DNA of 64,000 bases, taken from Cornus controversa. Its lineage: Eukaryota > Streptophyta > Magnoliopsida > Cornales > Cornaceae. This document shows positions 43,135 through 54,639 of this stretch, in pieces. Position 1 is the first letter of the stretch. Each line of letters begins with the position of its first letter. Under the pieces are notes generated by a model. That model was not told the origin of the DNA and did no database searches. It worked only from the letters and a program-made list of their open reading frames with translations. Both the position numbers and the translations under genes were made by a program. Location of the stretch: positions 10,340,501 to 10,404,500 of the forward strand of contig CM048852.1 of the NCBI GenBank assembly GCA_026545225.1, written 5' to 3'.

Positions 43135-43690
43135 ATGGCAGACTACTCTGAGTGCCAGGACATTTCTTCTACTATGACGGACTCAGAGGTAGAGGAGTTA
43201 GATGTCCGTTATCACGAGAGCCCCTTCCAAAGTGAAAAGGGTCTATTTCACTGGGGGAGACATGTTTTTACGAGGGTGCCTTTATTTGCGGCCTTTAGTT
43301 CCCGATTCCAAAGTTTGTAAAGGATCTGCTCCAGATGGTCAACCTCTGCCCCTCCCAGCTTACGCCGAATTCTTGGCGCATAGTTATGGCCTCTCTTGTT
43401 CTCTAGAAGGCTCGTGGAAACGAGCCTTCACTATCCCTAAATGAGTTTCTTTCTTTCTACACTCTTATGAAGAACGGCGACTAGCGCCACATACAAAGTC
43501 GGGCGAGTGGAAAGAACCCCCCAAAGGCCTGGTGATTATTAATAACGAATCGCGTATCAAATCGTGGAAAGAGCGGTTCTTTTTTGTCTTTAGATGCCGA
43601 GAGCTCCCTCCTCACCACATCCCCCCCGCTCATGGACTGATGGGCACATTTTTGGTAAGCCTCATTTTGCCTTCCTTTTCCCTACTTACA
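43135..43690 (+). pseudogene. Gag-like protein of the 'putative gypsy type transposon' family, decayed
   Basis: The ATG at 43,135 starts MADYSECQDISSTMTDSEVE. After frameshifts the reading continues AEFLAHSYGLSCSLEGSWKR, then EWKEPPKGLVIINNESRIKS and SWKERFFFVFRC. The pattern 'W..P...gLv..nn...SWKxRFFFV' is familiar from the N-terminal protein of certain plant Gypsy elements (PF04195-like). Broken by frameshifts and stops; sequence after about 43,690 is not coding. Confidence 0.55.
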
Positions 43691-44009
43691 TTCCCTTTTC
43701 TTTTACTTTGCACATATGTAACTACCTTCCATTTTTTATCCAGCTATTAGGTTCGAGCCACTCGTAGACGACGAGGAAGGAGACAAGCTGGAGAGGGCTT
43801 ATGACCACCCAATGAGGGACGTGATGGCCCTAACTTTGGATGAAAATTTTAGAATGTAATGGAGATGAATGAAGTATAAAATATGGAGGAAGTGAATACA
43901 ACGGTGAATGAAATGGAATGATGGTGGTGGTGGGACTGAATCTAGGACTACTCAGACTACCTATGTACCTTGGGGTTGTCCAAGGATCAGATCGAATGTA
44001 GTTCAGTTG

Positions 44010-44275
44010 AAAAGGTTTAAGGTCCCCGTGACCGTTCTTGAATTGAAAGTGGGTTTATGGTCCCCGTGACCGTTATTGAGCTGAAAGTGTATTTATGGTC
44101 CATGTGATCGTTATTGAGCTGAAAATGGGTTTATGGTCCTCGTGACCGTTATTGAACTAAGAGTGGATTTATGGTCCCCATGATCGTGAATTAAATTGAA
44201 ATGAGTTGAGGGATTTGAATGAAATGTAAGTGCAATAGGTTTAAGGTATCCGTGACCGTCACTGAATTGAAATAA
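44010..44275. repeat. Tandem array, about 46-bp units
   Basis: Five to six units share 'tttatggtccccgtgaccgt' and 'tattgagctgaaagtg'. Confidence 0.8.
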
Positions 44276-44384
44276 GATGAATCAAGGGACTCGAATGAAA
44301 TGTAATTTCAAGAGATCGAAGTTTGATGAGTTAGAATTATCCTAGGGAAGGTGCCTAAGAATGGAAGGTGTGCTTAGAATCCCT

Positions 44385-45060
44385 TAGGCTTAACATGCAT
44401 GTATGGAAATTGAGCAAGTAAGCATTGACTAAACATGTATTGAACAAGTAAACATGTATTTGAGCATATGATCATATATTGAAAGAATGTGTAAAAACAT
44501 GTAAGCATGTAAGCATATGAGTATGTATTGAAAGCATGTGAGGAGCAAGTGAGCATGTACTAAAATATTGAACAAGTAAACATGTATCGAATGAGAAAGC
44601 ATGAGCTAAGCGTGTATTTGAACAAGTAAACATGTATTATATAGGAAAACGTGTGTTGAACATGCATTTGATCAACTAAGCATGCATTGAATGATAAATC
44701 ATAAATTGAACAATTAAGCATGTGTTAAATGAGAAAGTATGAATTGAGCATGTATTGAATAACTAAGCATGTATTGAATGAGAAAATATGAATTGAACAA
44801 CTAAGCATGTATTGAATGAGAAAAGCATGGATTGAACATATATTAAACAACTAAGCATGTATTGAATGAGAAAAACATGGATTGAACATATATTGAACAA
44901 CTAAACATGTATTGAATGAGAAAAATATGGATGAATATATATTGAACAACTAATCATGTATTGAATGTGAAAACATGAATTGAGCATGTAAGACATGTAA
45001 GACAAGTAGGGCTAGTATAAAATATGTACTAGACATATAGAACATGTATAACAAGTAGAG
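44385..45060. repeat. Tandem array of 'aagcatgtattgaatgagaa' units
   Basis: A dozen or more diverged units of about 40-57 bp with 'attgaacaactaagcatgta' and 'ttgaatgagaaa'. Regular in the middle, decayed at the edges. Confidence 0.8.
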
Positions 45061-45539
45061 TATGTAGAAAAGTGGATACTTTAAATAAAAGTGTCCAAAA
45101 ATGGCATGAAATTAATGGGAGAGAGGGTAGAAGTCATATCACTTTTTGAAGCAAACAATAGAATTATTAAGGATTTACTTAATCCTAAAAAAATATCACA
45201 AGAAATTTGAAATATTCTTTAGTAAGATTAGTATATCAAAAATGATGAAAAAGAAAAATGACGATGTATGTTATGCATGATAAAGTGGTTGTGTGTGAGG
45301 GTTTTTGTTCACAAAGTCCAAAAGTGAGATTTAAATTCTTGTTGATACTTTCTTTTAAGGGTGATCTTTTTTTGTATCACTAAGTTTCAAACCAAGAAAG
45401 TGTTTTTAGTGTACAAAGTAAAAGAAAGTAAATGGGGTAGAAGATGTATGTGTGGGATATGAAAGTATATGAGAATGTGCATTGAACATTGAAAAGAACT
45501 TGAATTTGAGAAGCAATATATATCTTTGAAATGAAAAAT

Positions 45540-45690
45540 GACAAGCATTAAAAAACTTGAAATGAACAAGTTCAAAAACAAGAATTAAAGGAACTTGAAA
45601 TGGACAAGTTTAAACAAAAATTAAAAGAACTTGAAATGGACAAATTCAAACAAAAAAATAAAAGAACTTAAAATGGACAAGTTCAAACAA
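45540..45690. repeat. Tandem array of 'gaacttgaaatggacaagtt' units
   Basis: Four units of about 40 bp followed by a (TG)n(TA)n tract at about 45,698-45,742. Confidence 0.8.
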
Positions 45691-45696
45691 AAAAAG

Positions 45697-45742
<46 letters not shown>

Positions 45743-45754
45743 GCATAGATATTG

Positions 45755-46120
45755 TTTCTCTTCCAAACTACACTCTTCTATGACACTCCACAAGTGTAGA
45801 CTTAAAGTGATGATGTTGGCCTTAAAATGTCCATTTGTAATGCATGTGCAAAAGACATTTTAAGGAGAGTAAAATGAAAGAAAAAGTAATTGAAATGTAA
45901 AAAATGCTTGAAATGTAAACATTGAACAATTAAAGTGCAAGGATTAAAATGTTTATCTTTCATAGATCACTCTTCTACGACACTCCATAAGTGAAGGCTT
46001 GAAGTGATGATATTGGCATTAAAATGTCCATTTGCAGTGAATGTGCAAAAGACATTTTAAGGAGAGTAAAAATGAAAAAAAAAGTGCTTGAAATATAAAG
46101 ACATGAATTAAAATACTTGA
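45755..46120. repeat. About 196-bp tandem duplication
   Basis: Two copies share 'cactcttcta(t/c)gacactcca', 'gtgatgat(g/a)ttggc' and 'gacattttaaggagagtaaa'; starts near 45,770 and 45,966. Followed by decayed 'tgcttgaaatgtaaa' repeats to about 46,215. Confidence 0.8.
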
Positions 46121-46220
46121 AATGTAAAGGTATGAATTTAAAGTGCTTGAAATGTAAAGACATGAATTAAAATGCTTAAAATGTAAAGAAAAATGCTAGA
46201 AATGTAAAAAAAATGTAATA

Positions 46221-47035
46221 ACTTGAAAAGAAGTGCAATATTGAAAATTAAAGTAGTGCATGGGTGGTGGATAATGTTTTCTCCACTAAAATACCTTCTA
46301 ATGAATTTTCATGGCAAGAAAGCTTGGGGATGGAAAGTAGAAGATGTAGGAGGCTCTATAGATGTGGAGAGCTATTTAGAGAGAGATGTAAGTGTAATGG
46401 TTGTTGTAGTTATAGTCATTTTCTTGTTTAGTGAAGAGAATGGGGTATTTATAGCCAAAGGTGGTGAATGTTATCCATAGGATTAGGGGGAGTGAATGTG
46501 AGACTTTGGATGAAAACGAGAAAAAGACTAAAAAGGGTGTGTAAAAAGTATATAATGGGTATGGGTGGTCTCCTTAAATCTCAACCATTCATTTTTGTGA
46601 GAATGAATGCGAGCCATTGGATGTGGGACATATAGGTTGAGAGATATATTTTGTATTGGGTGAATATGGACCGTTGGATCAAAAAATGGTATTAATTGGC
46701 CCATTTTCGAGTGAATCCTGGCCCTCCAAAGTGAAATTTGGATTTGGATGAATAGCAGTTGTTGGATCAAACTAATTTGGCCATTGATGAAAATTAAAAT
46801 ATTTTGGTAAGAATTCTTGAGGAAATGTGGCATCCAATGGTTGGTTGCCACGTGTCCTCTTTTGGTTAAATTCTCAATTTTATCCCTTTTGTAGGGTGAA
46901 AATCTAACAATTTTAGAATTCTCTCATTCCTGATGTCATTGTAGTGATGTAATAAAATGATGTCATTTTATTCAAAAATGAAATTTAAGATTTATCCTGG
47001 ACAGTGTGTGCAGCGAAAAGACCGTTTTACCCCTA
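46221..47035. other. Unique part of the long LTR-like block
   Basis: Sequence between arrays; includes a short frame at 46,223 that is not recognised and a TATA-like 'tatttatagcc' near 46,446. No gene called. Confidence 0.35.
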
Positions 47036-47490
47036 AGCTAGGGTTTTGGTCAAAAATGTGTCGGACTAGAAATGAGTCAATATTACAGTATTTTCTATGA
47101 TTTTTGGACCCTACAATCATGATGGTGAATTTCTTTCGTTGATCGGTCAAACTTTTGGGTTGACTAGCCTAACCCCGATTTAGGGTTTTGATCTATGGGA
47201 TGTCCAGATTAGAATTGTGTCGATATTACAGTGTTTCCTATAATTTTTGAATCCTACGATCGTGATGGTGAGGTTTGTTTGTTGATTTGATGAATGATTT
47301 GTCGGTCAAACTTTTAGGTTGACCAACCTAATCCTTATTTAGGGTTTTGGTCAACAGGATGTTCGGACTGAAATTATGTCAATATTACAGTGTTTCCTAT
47401 GATTTTTGGACCCTATAATTGTGATGGTGAGGTCCATTCGTCAATTTGGCGAATAGTTTGTCGGTCATACTTTTGGGTTGACCAGTTTGA
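47036..47490. repeat. About 140-160 bp tandem repeat, three copies
   Basis: Each copy has 'tagggttttg(g/a)tc', 'tcaatattacagt(a/g)tttcc' or close variants, 'gatttttggaccctacaat' and 'cggtcaaacttttgggttga'. Copies begin near 47,041, 47,182 and 47,340. Confidence 0.82.
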
Positions 47491-47892
47491 CCCTGATTTA
47501 AGGTTTGGATGAAATTAAGTGCTCGAGAGGACTTATAGTTCCTATGAGTAGTCATTTTTGAAGTTTTTTATACCTTTGAACTCAATAGTGAAGTTCGTTT
47601 CCCGTTTAGGCAGATGGATTATAAATCAATTTTTTGAAAATGACCATTTTACCTTTTTTATTTTAGCAGTTTTTGAATGTCTGAAAAAATCTGTGACTTC
47701 TATAAGATGTGTCTTGTAAGGTTTTGGGACCTAATGAACTCATTCTTGATTGGATGATTCGGACTATGTTTGTCCTTTGGGTTACCTTGGTGGGCCTTTT
47801 TTGGCTCATGCTCAATGAGGTGGGATCCTGAACCTAGTGTGACTAGTTTAGGATTTGGAAAAAAAGTGGGAGGTCAAAAATGGGTGTCTACA

Positions 47893-49538
47893 GCCAAAAT
47901 ATACAATTTTGTTCAATGGTACCAACATGGCACATATAAGCACGGATATACATATATTTCTATATCTAAACATGATACATCAAAACTTTAAAAAAAAGCT
48001 CTAATGCTAGCCATTCTAGGTTTCATCTCTTGCCGGTGCTTTATCTGTAAAAATGTTTGAGGGAGAGGGGTGAGCAAACAACTAACTCAATAGAAATGTC
48101 CCAACCCACCTAGGCATCAACTCGACGCTGACTTACATGACAGGCAATTATGACAACTTTACACTACATAGCATACTTAATGCCCATATGTCAATTAACT
48201 CAATACAATATATCTATGCATATAAATAATTTTCACAATACTTAAGCAATATATATAACACATAAGCATTTACTACATTCAAAAATATTTGCTCAAATTC
48301 TTATAACACTAGTATGATTGGTCTCACTCTGAATTCCATACACGATTGACAAATCTTAGATTTGCTAGTATGATTGGGTGACCTCGACAATCATACAATT
48401 TTGGATAACTCTGATCTTAGGCCTAAACCTTGGTATGATTGGGCGACTCCAATGATCATACCAATGTGGATGATTTCCCACTTCCATAACATAGTTGGGT
48501 AGCTCCGAATGCCATGTATGGTACTCTTGGACAAGCTCCAATTCATCAAGAAATCCTATACATGCACCTTAGGCAACAACATCACAATTAGCATACTTTT
48601 CATGCTCATCTCTATATGCTCATGCTCTATAGCAATTCTAGCATACATCATGCTTTCACATACTACATAGAAATACATATATGTTTACAACAATGCATAT
48701 ACTCCATACAAATTTACATATGTCACAATATGCTTCCAATCAATACATATAACATGTATATACTCACAACTATCACATATCTCAAGATGTAATCATACAT
48801 AACATGAAAAAAAACTACAATGGAAGAGAGAAAAGTTTTACACAACCATATCAACCCTTCCAAGCATGTTAAACCAACCCAAACCATCACCATTCATTAA
48901 TAACCATAGGAATCGATGACTAGGAGAGAAGAAACACCCCTACCTCAATACCAAGCAAAATAACACAAACCCTAGAATCTCCAAGCTCAAAACTTCAGCA
49001 AGTTGAAAACTTGAACCAGTTAGAACATAGAGGAAGTGAAGGGGTGCAACCTTTCTTCTTGCTCCAAGACCCAAAACCAACTTCTAAGCCTTAAAAATAA
49101 AGAAAGAAGAGAAGAAGTGAAAATGGAGGGAGAGAGAATGGGTTGACCGACCAAGGAGGAGAAGAGAGGGAGTGGTTTTGTATTATGTGGTCTATATGCA
49201 TCTATACATATGTAATTATCTAAAGTCTTGTAAGACTTTGCAACTAAACCCTTTATCTTCTCTTTAAATGCTCATTGTTACTAGTAACTCTCTAGTAATT
49301 ACCAACTAGCACTCCCCCATTTCTCATAAATTCACTTATCTCCCTCAAAGTTCAATTATGCCCTTATAAAAGTCTGTAGTTGCTTTTCAGGTTACTTGAA
49401 CTCGTCCCGGTCCCACACCCGTACATGAAATTTCCAAGAAGAATATTTTAATCACAAAACAAGCAATTGAATCACTAATCATGCTTTAAGCTTAATTAAA
49501 ACATAATTAAAATTTAAGAACATTTTCGAGGCTCTACA
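47893..49538 (-). mobile_element. Gypsy-like LTR, minus orientation
   Basis: On the minus strand it starts TGTAGAGCCTCGAAAATG at 49,538. Content resembles the remnant at 7,318-8,859, including repeated 'tatgattgggcgactcc'-type motifs (48,310-48,540), 'cacccctacctcaa' and a GA-rich leader-like stretch at 49,080-49,170. The left boundary with the 4-kb block is approximate. No coding sequence. Confidence 0.5.
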
Positions 49539-50244
49539 GACCGTGAGAAGGAGCTCATCGATTTGTCGTCAAAAGAGTGAATCCATCAGCGGTAAGTTCT
49601 TTATTCTCTCCCCTTTTCAACCTCTTTTTCCTTTTCTTTTCCTTTGTTATAACTTATAAGTTACAAGCTCTAATTTGTGTTATTCATTTTTTTACCTTTC
49701 ACAACAGATTTTACTTTGTATTTTTTCTCTTTTTTCCCCTCTTCTTCTTCTTCCTTTTATTTTTCTCTATTACAAGCCCTAATTTGTGGTGTTCTTGTTT
49801 TTCCCTTTTGACAACAGATTTAACTACGTGCTGTTTTTCCTTTTTTTCCCCCTCTTCTTCCTTCTTAATCTTTTTCTCTCTTAATTGTAATTTTAGTTTA
49901 GTTAGTTAACAACGGGTACAAACCTATTCAGCCCTTTTTTTATTTTCTATTTTTGAACCTCTTCTTTTTTTTCATTCTTTTAACAAGATTTCTCATCAAT
50001 TTTTCCCCTCCCTACTTTTTTTTTTTTTTTTTGTCATGGCTATTTTTTTCCTCTTTAATAGTTTTGTTTTTTTGGTCATTGTCACTTTCTAAAGTATGCA
50101 TTATATTTCATGTGCTTTTAAATTCAGTAGTACAGTAGTATGTCTTGTTTAACTTTTATAATATGTGTTTAATATTGGTTGTTTATTTTATTAAATGATG
50201 AATAATATGTGGTTTTAGGATTTGTTCCATTTGAGTTGTTCGCG
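49539..50244 (+). other. T-rich 5' flank of the hAT remnant
   Basis: Pyrimidine-rich tracts with two related segments ('caagctctaatttgtg' and 'caagccctaatttgtg', followed by 'caacagattt') suggest an intron or a short duplication. Phe-rich reading frames here are low complexity. Confidence 0.4.
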
Positions 50245-51509
50245 ATGTCTTCTAATGAAAATGCTACTGAAAATGATGGTGATGGGGACGCCATTGAAAT
50301 ACATAATATTTTAACTCCAAATTCTCTTAAGAGACGGAAGTTGACATCAAAGGTATGTCAATAATTTGATAAACTAAAAGGATCGAATGAAAAAGATATT
50401 GCCAAGCGTAAACATTGTAAAACAAATTTTGTAGGAGAAAGTACTAAAGGAACCCGCCACCTAAAAATTCATTTGTCTAGATGTGTCGCAAAAATTCATA
50501 GAAAATAGTGGTAAACAAATGTTATATTTGGCCAAGAATGCCTCTAACTCAACTACTAAAGTTCAAAATCATAAGTTTGACCAAGAGAGAAGTCGGATGG
50601 ATTTTGCAGGATGGTTATTAAACATAACTATCCATTCAACATGGTTGAACATGAATATTTTGAGATATTTGTGAATGGACTTCAACCAATGTTTAAACTT
50701 GTGTCAAGGAATACAATAAGAGCCGACATTCTAGAAGTTCAAGCAAAAGAGAAAAAGTTGTATGATTATCTTGATCAAATTTGTGGTAGGATCACTCTTA
50801 CTATTAACATATGGACTTTTGATCATCAAGATATTGGTTGGATATATATGTTTGACATCTCATTTTAATGATGATGATTGAGAATTGAAGAAAAAAAATT
50901 CTTGTTTACAAATGCATTGAATATCTCCATGATACAAAACTGTTTTTAGATACATCATAGATTTAATTTTGGATTGAAATCTTGATAAGAAGTTGTTTTC
51001 TATTGTGGTTGACAATGCAACTGTTAATGATGCAATGGTGAGAAGCTTGAAAAGTTGACTATGTGACAACTATTAATGATACTAAACTTGGTTATGCAAG
51101 ATGGCCTAAAAATTTATTTATAAGGTTTCATAAATAGTGAAGGATTTGAAAAGATCTCCATATGCAACACAAAAGTTTAATATTGCAAAAAATTAACTCA
51201 AGTTGCGGAACAAACGGAAGGTAAAGATGGATTGCTTTACTTAGTGGAATTCCACTTTCTTAATGCTTGAAAGTGCATTGGAAGTAAAAGAGGTGTTTTG
51301 TTGGTTAACACAAACAGATTGTGGCTTTAAACTTTCTACTTTGGCAAGAATAGCTCGTGATGTTTTGGCTATTCTAGCAACTATGGTGGTATCTGAGGCA
51401 ACATTTAGTGTAGGAGGTAAGGTGATTGATGAATCGTGTGCCTCCTTACTTCCATAAATTTTAGTGGCTTTGATTGTTACAAAAGATTGGCTTCCATCTC
51501 GAAAAGAAA
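50245..51509 (+). pseudogene. hAT transposase (BED finger, RNase H-like core, hATC dimerisation)
   Basis: Starts MSSNENATENDGDGDAIE. A BED-type zinc finger follows: FDKLKGSNEKDIAKRKHCKT then NFVGESTKGTRHLKIHLSRC. Then comes FDQERSRMDFA and, after a frameshift, HNYPFNMVEHEYFEIFVNGL, FKLVSRNTIRADI, RITLTINIWTFDH (start of the catalytic domain). After a heavily broken middle the C-terminal hATC signature appears: TLARIARDVLAILATMVVSE, ATFSVGGKVIDE, then KDWLPSRKKK in another frame. This is the order of DAYSLEEPER/RICESLEEPER-like hAT proteins. Multiple stops and frameshifts show it is dead. Element TIRs were not found. Confidence 0.85.
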
Positions 51510-51619
51510 AAAGTAAGCATGCTTATCTAAAATATATTATATGTTTGGTAGCAATTTCTTTAATTTAGTAATTGAAATAATAGTTAAAACTATTTTATTA
51601 CATTTTTAACATAATACTA

Positions 51620-52745
51620 AACTTGTTTAGCATGAGCTAACATTTTAAATATTATTTTAGACTTTGTAGGGAAATATTCAGGCATGTGGAAGAAATTGAA
51701 GTGGAGTGACTTTTTGTTTCTGCTCTTTACCTCCACTTATCTTTTGTGCTTTTTAGTCTTGCATGTGTATAACATGGACAATAAATAGTACAGGTTGAAG
51801 ATAGATATATTTGAATGATGTAAGGAAGTTATATTTATCTAAAGTTTCTTTTATTAGAGTTTTCATACAATATTTCTCATGCTTGAACATAAATTAACAT
51901 TTTAAATTTAATTGTAGGGCATAGAAACAAAATGCAGTATCATTTTTTTTTTTTGGAAGAAATTGAAGCGGAGGCGCTCATGTTTCTGGTCCTTTGTTCA
52001 ACTTGGCTCTTGTGTTTTTTTGCCTTTGTTTTTTTGAATGATGATGCAAGGAAATGACATTTTAGAACATTTATGTTCAAAATATTTGTGTAGAGAATCA
52101 ACAGTGCAACTTTCTTCTATTTTTCTAAAATCTATCTCTTAGGAAACTGGTTATAACTATTTTTGTTTTCTTATCTTTTTCCCTTTTCCTTTTTGCCCAC
52201 ACACTGATAGGTGTCATTCTGTTTCTAAGATGTTGATCAGCTGCAATGAGGCTTTCAATTTTGGTATGTTCTACTTTTAAATTTGCAATGGTTCTGTCAT
52301 AGAAATTTCTTAAATGGGAGAGATTTTACCAATTGCATCATATTCATCCTATTCCTCCAATGCTTTGCAATCACATAGATGTGCATGTTGTTCTGTCATT
52401 AAAATAACTTATGTGAATGTATCAATTATTTTTCTTCTTTTATATCCAGTTGGATTGGTCTGTATACCCTTTGACTTGAATGTCATATATTATTCAATGT
52501 GATTTTTCTCAAAATAATTTTAGAAATTGTGGATCGTGTAAATGTTTTTGAATGTAATGAATCATTTAGTTTGTTTTATTAAAGTTTTAATACAATATTT
52601 AACATGCTTGAACATAAGCCAACACTTTAAATTTTATTGTAAAACATATGGACAAATTGAAGTATCAATTTTTAAAAGAAATTAGAGGAACTTATGTTTT
52701 TGGTTATTCGCTCAACTTCATTTTTACTTTTTTAGTCTTTGTGGT
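51620..52745 (+). repeat. Three diverged copies of the hAT 3' flank
   Basis: Related stretches at about 51,630-51,780, 51,880-52,030 and 52,600-52,750 share 'catgagctaacattttaaat'-like starts, 'gaagaaattgaag(t/c)gga(g)g' and a 'ttttagtcttgcatgtgtat' or 'ttttagtctttgtggtatat' end. The first overlaps the former C-terminal coding end of the transposase, so the 3' end appears to have been duplicated twice. Confidence 0.55.
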
Positions 52746-53110
52746 ATATAACATCAACACTAGCTTTCAGTTCTATCTTTAGCTCATATGTCCATTTTTT
52801 TTCTGGCATTTGTTATATTTTTTGGAAATGTAAAAAGTGTTCGACTGTTGGAGGAACTTCATTAGCCTTTATGACTTTGGCTCTCTTTCTTTCCGAGCAT
52901 TTGGTGTACCGCTTAGGAAATATAATAGTAGTAGTAACCTATGTATTAATCTTTTACTCCAAGTTTTTTTGTTTTTTGTTATTTGGTCTTTATATTTTTA
53001 TTGACATGTATTATGCAAACATAGATAAATGAATGAAGTTATGGGGGTAAATTTGGTGTTTAATTTCTTCAAGAGTAACAACAAATAATTTTTTGTTCTA
53101 TTTTTTATGG
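52746..53110. other. Intergenic, hydrophobic frame not accepted as a gene
   Basis: AT-rich; one plus-strand frame (52,739-53,032) is rich in Phe, Tyr and Leu but has no family resemblance or gene signals. Confidence 0.35.
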
Positions 53111-53294
53111 AGAGAAATGCTAAACGTCATGAAATTTTATCATGAATTACTTTCATGAATGACGTGGCAAGTGATAATATCATATATATTCCGTGTATGA
53201 GGGGAATCCCACCAATACTAACTCACCATTTAATTGCCACATTATTAAAGATAAAAATTCATGAAATATTTTCATGACATGTAGAATTGCTCTT
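53111..53294. mobile_element. Short MITE with about 36-bp inverted ends
   Basis: Left 'agagaaatgctaaacgtcat' then 'gaaattttatcatgaat' is matched inverted by right 'attcatgaaatattttcatg' then 'acatgtagaattgctct'. Length about 184 bp, no coding. TSD not resolved. Confidence 0.7.
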
Positions 53295-53559
53295 TTTATA
53301 GACAATTGTTAGAGAAGTCCTTCTTTGCTCACGTTGATTCGAATGAGTATAAATAGACGGAATATGCAAAACTATCCTATAGTTTAAACTTTTGAATCAT
53401 TAATAATTATTTGACTGATTATAATTGATATTAGAGTTAGATCTAGACGTCCACCGGAATGGAGTTCTAGACGGACGGGAAGGGCCTTGCGAGTTCGAAA
53501 GTTTTTGTTCCATTCTCGGTTAAAAAGTTCACTTTTGACTGGCTAGTTTCTGATATATA

Positions 53560-53840
53560 TAATAAGGAGAAAAAAGAAAAGCTTGTGAATGGCATTAGGT
53601 ATAACTAAATATATATATGATATATATATAATAAGGAGAAAAAAGAATGCATCAATGCGCATCAAAAGATTCTCCTCTGTGAACCATCAATTGCCTGAAA
53701 CTTCTATAAAGTAAACAGGACTGATTTGTGCAGAGCTCTTGCTTTGATGCATATCAATTGCCTGGAACTTCTATAAAGTAAACAGGACTGATTTGTGCAG
53801 AGCTGTTGCTTTTTTGCATTATCAATTGCAGAGTTGTTGT
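53560..53840. repeat. Two nested local duplications
   Basis: 'ataataaggagaaaaaagaa' occurs near 53,559 and 53,628. 'atcaattgcctg(a/g)aacttc' with 'tataaagtaaacaggactga' and 'tttgtgcagagct' occurs near 53,687 and 53,754 (period about 67 bp), with a third partial 'atcaattgcagag' near 53,821. Confidence 0.75.
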
Positions 53841-53964
53841 TTTGATGCATATGAAAAACTGAAGGTTGATGCGGTTTTTAACGTCAAATGTTATATTTGT
53901 TTGTTAAATCATGTGGTACTTTTCAAGATGTAACAACACACACACACATATATATATATATATC

Positions 53965-53995
<31 letters not shown>

Positions 53996-54350
53996 GGAGA
54001 GGGGTTTGCCTTGTGTTTATTTTACAGAGAATTAACTTAAAAGGGAAGAAAGAGAGAGGGGATGTAATGATTTCAAATCTAAAACTAATTTTTTAGTAAG
54101 GTTAATATAGTAATTTTTCATGTTCTGTGAACTTAAAGAGTAGGTAAGTATAAATTTTTAAAATTAATTTTTTTTTTTTTTTTGTAATTTACTTTATCTA
54201 TAGGGAAAGGCGAGTGTAATTATCCCTTGTATATAATTAGTTTTCAATTTATAGATATTAAAAGGCTCGCTGCCTAACAAAAGAAAGGTCAGGTCTGGTC
54301 AGGTCAGTTCAGGTCCTTCCGTTTATTTGGTGCAGTTAGAACAGATTGGT
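53841..54350. other. Intergenic with microsatellites
   Basis: (CA)n(TA)n(GA)n tract at about 53,936-53,997, T-run 54,171-54,183, MITE-like edge 'ggcgagtgtaattatccc' near 54,208, and 'ggtcaggt(c)' repeats at 54,288-54,312. No gene. Confidence 0.4.
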
Positions 54351-54540
54351 ACATTGACCAGAAGCGTGAAAAACTTTAACGGCTACGATGCAAAGCTTCG
54401 CTGGAGAAGAGACGTTACATTGACCAGAAAAGTGAACTACTTTTACGGCCAGGGTGCAGAAATTCGCTGAGAAGAGACGGTACATTGACCAGAAAAGTGG
54501 AAAATTTTAACGGTCAGGATGCAAAGCTTCGATCCGACGG
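54351..54540. repeat. 65-66 bp tandem repeat, three copies
   Basis: 'acattgaccagaa' starts copies at 54,351, 54,417 and 54,482; each continues 'tttaacgg', 'gatgcaaagcttcg'. It lies just upstream of a TATA-like AT stretch (54,571-54,590) and the first copy of the exon-like block. Confidence 0.85.
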
Positions 54541-54639
54541 CTACGAATTGAACTCTACTAGGGTTCACAACTATATATATATGTGTGTATATAGTTACAG
54601 GCAGAACAGGAGAGTTAACTGCTGAGCCAAAGCTCTCAT

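Larger units (their letters stand above)
43855..47892 (-). mobile_element. Very long LTR-like block (about 4 kb), minus orientation
   Basis: On the minus strand it starts TGTAGACACCCATTTTTGAC at 47,892, a common start of plant Gypsy (Tat/Ogre-like) LTRs. It may end CATTACA at 43,855. It is packed with at least five unrelated tandem arrays (listed separately) and has no coding sequence. No target duplication was found, so the left end is tentative and the block may be composite. Confidence 0.45.

Noticed and set aside
49577-50138. Phe-rich membrane proteins
   Set aside because: T-rich low complexity upstream of the hAT remnant; no gene signals.
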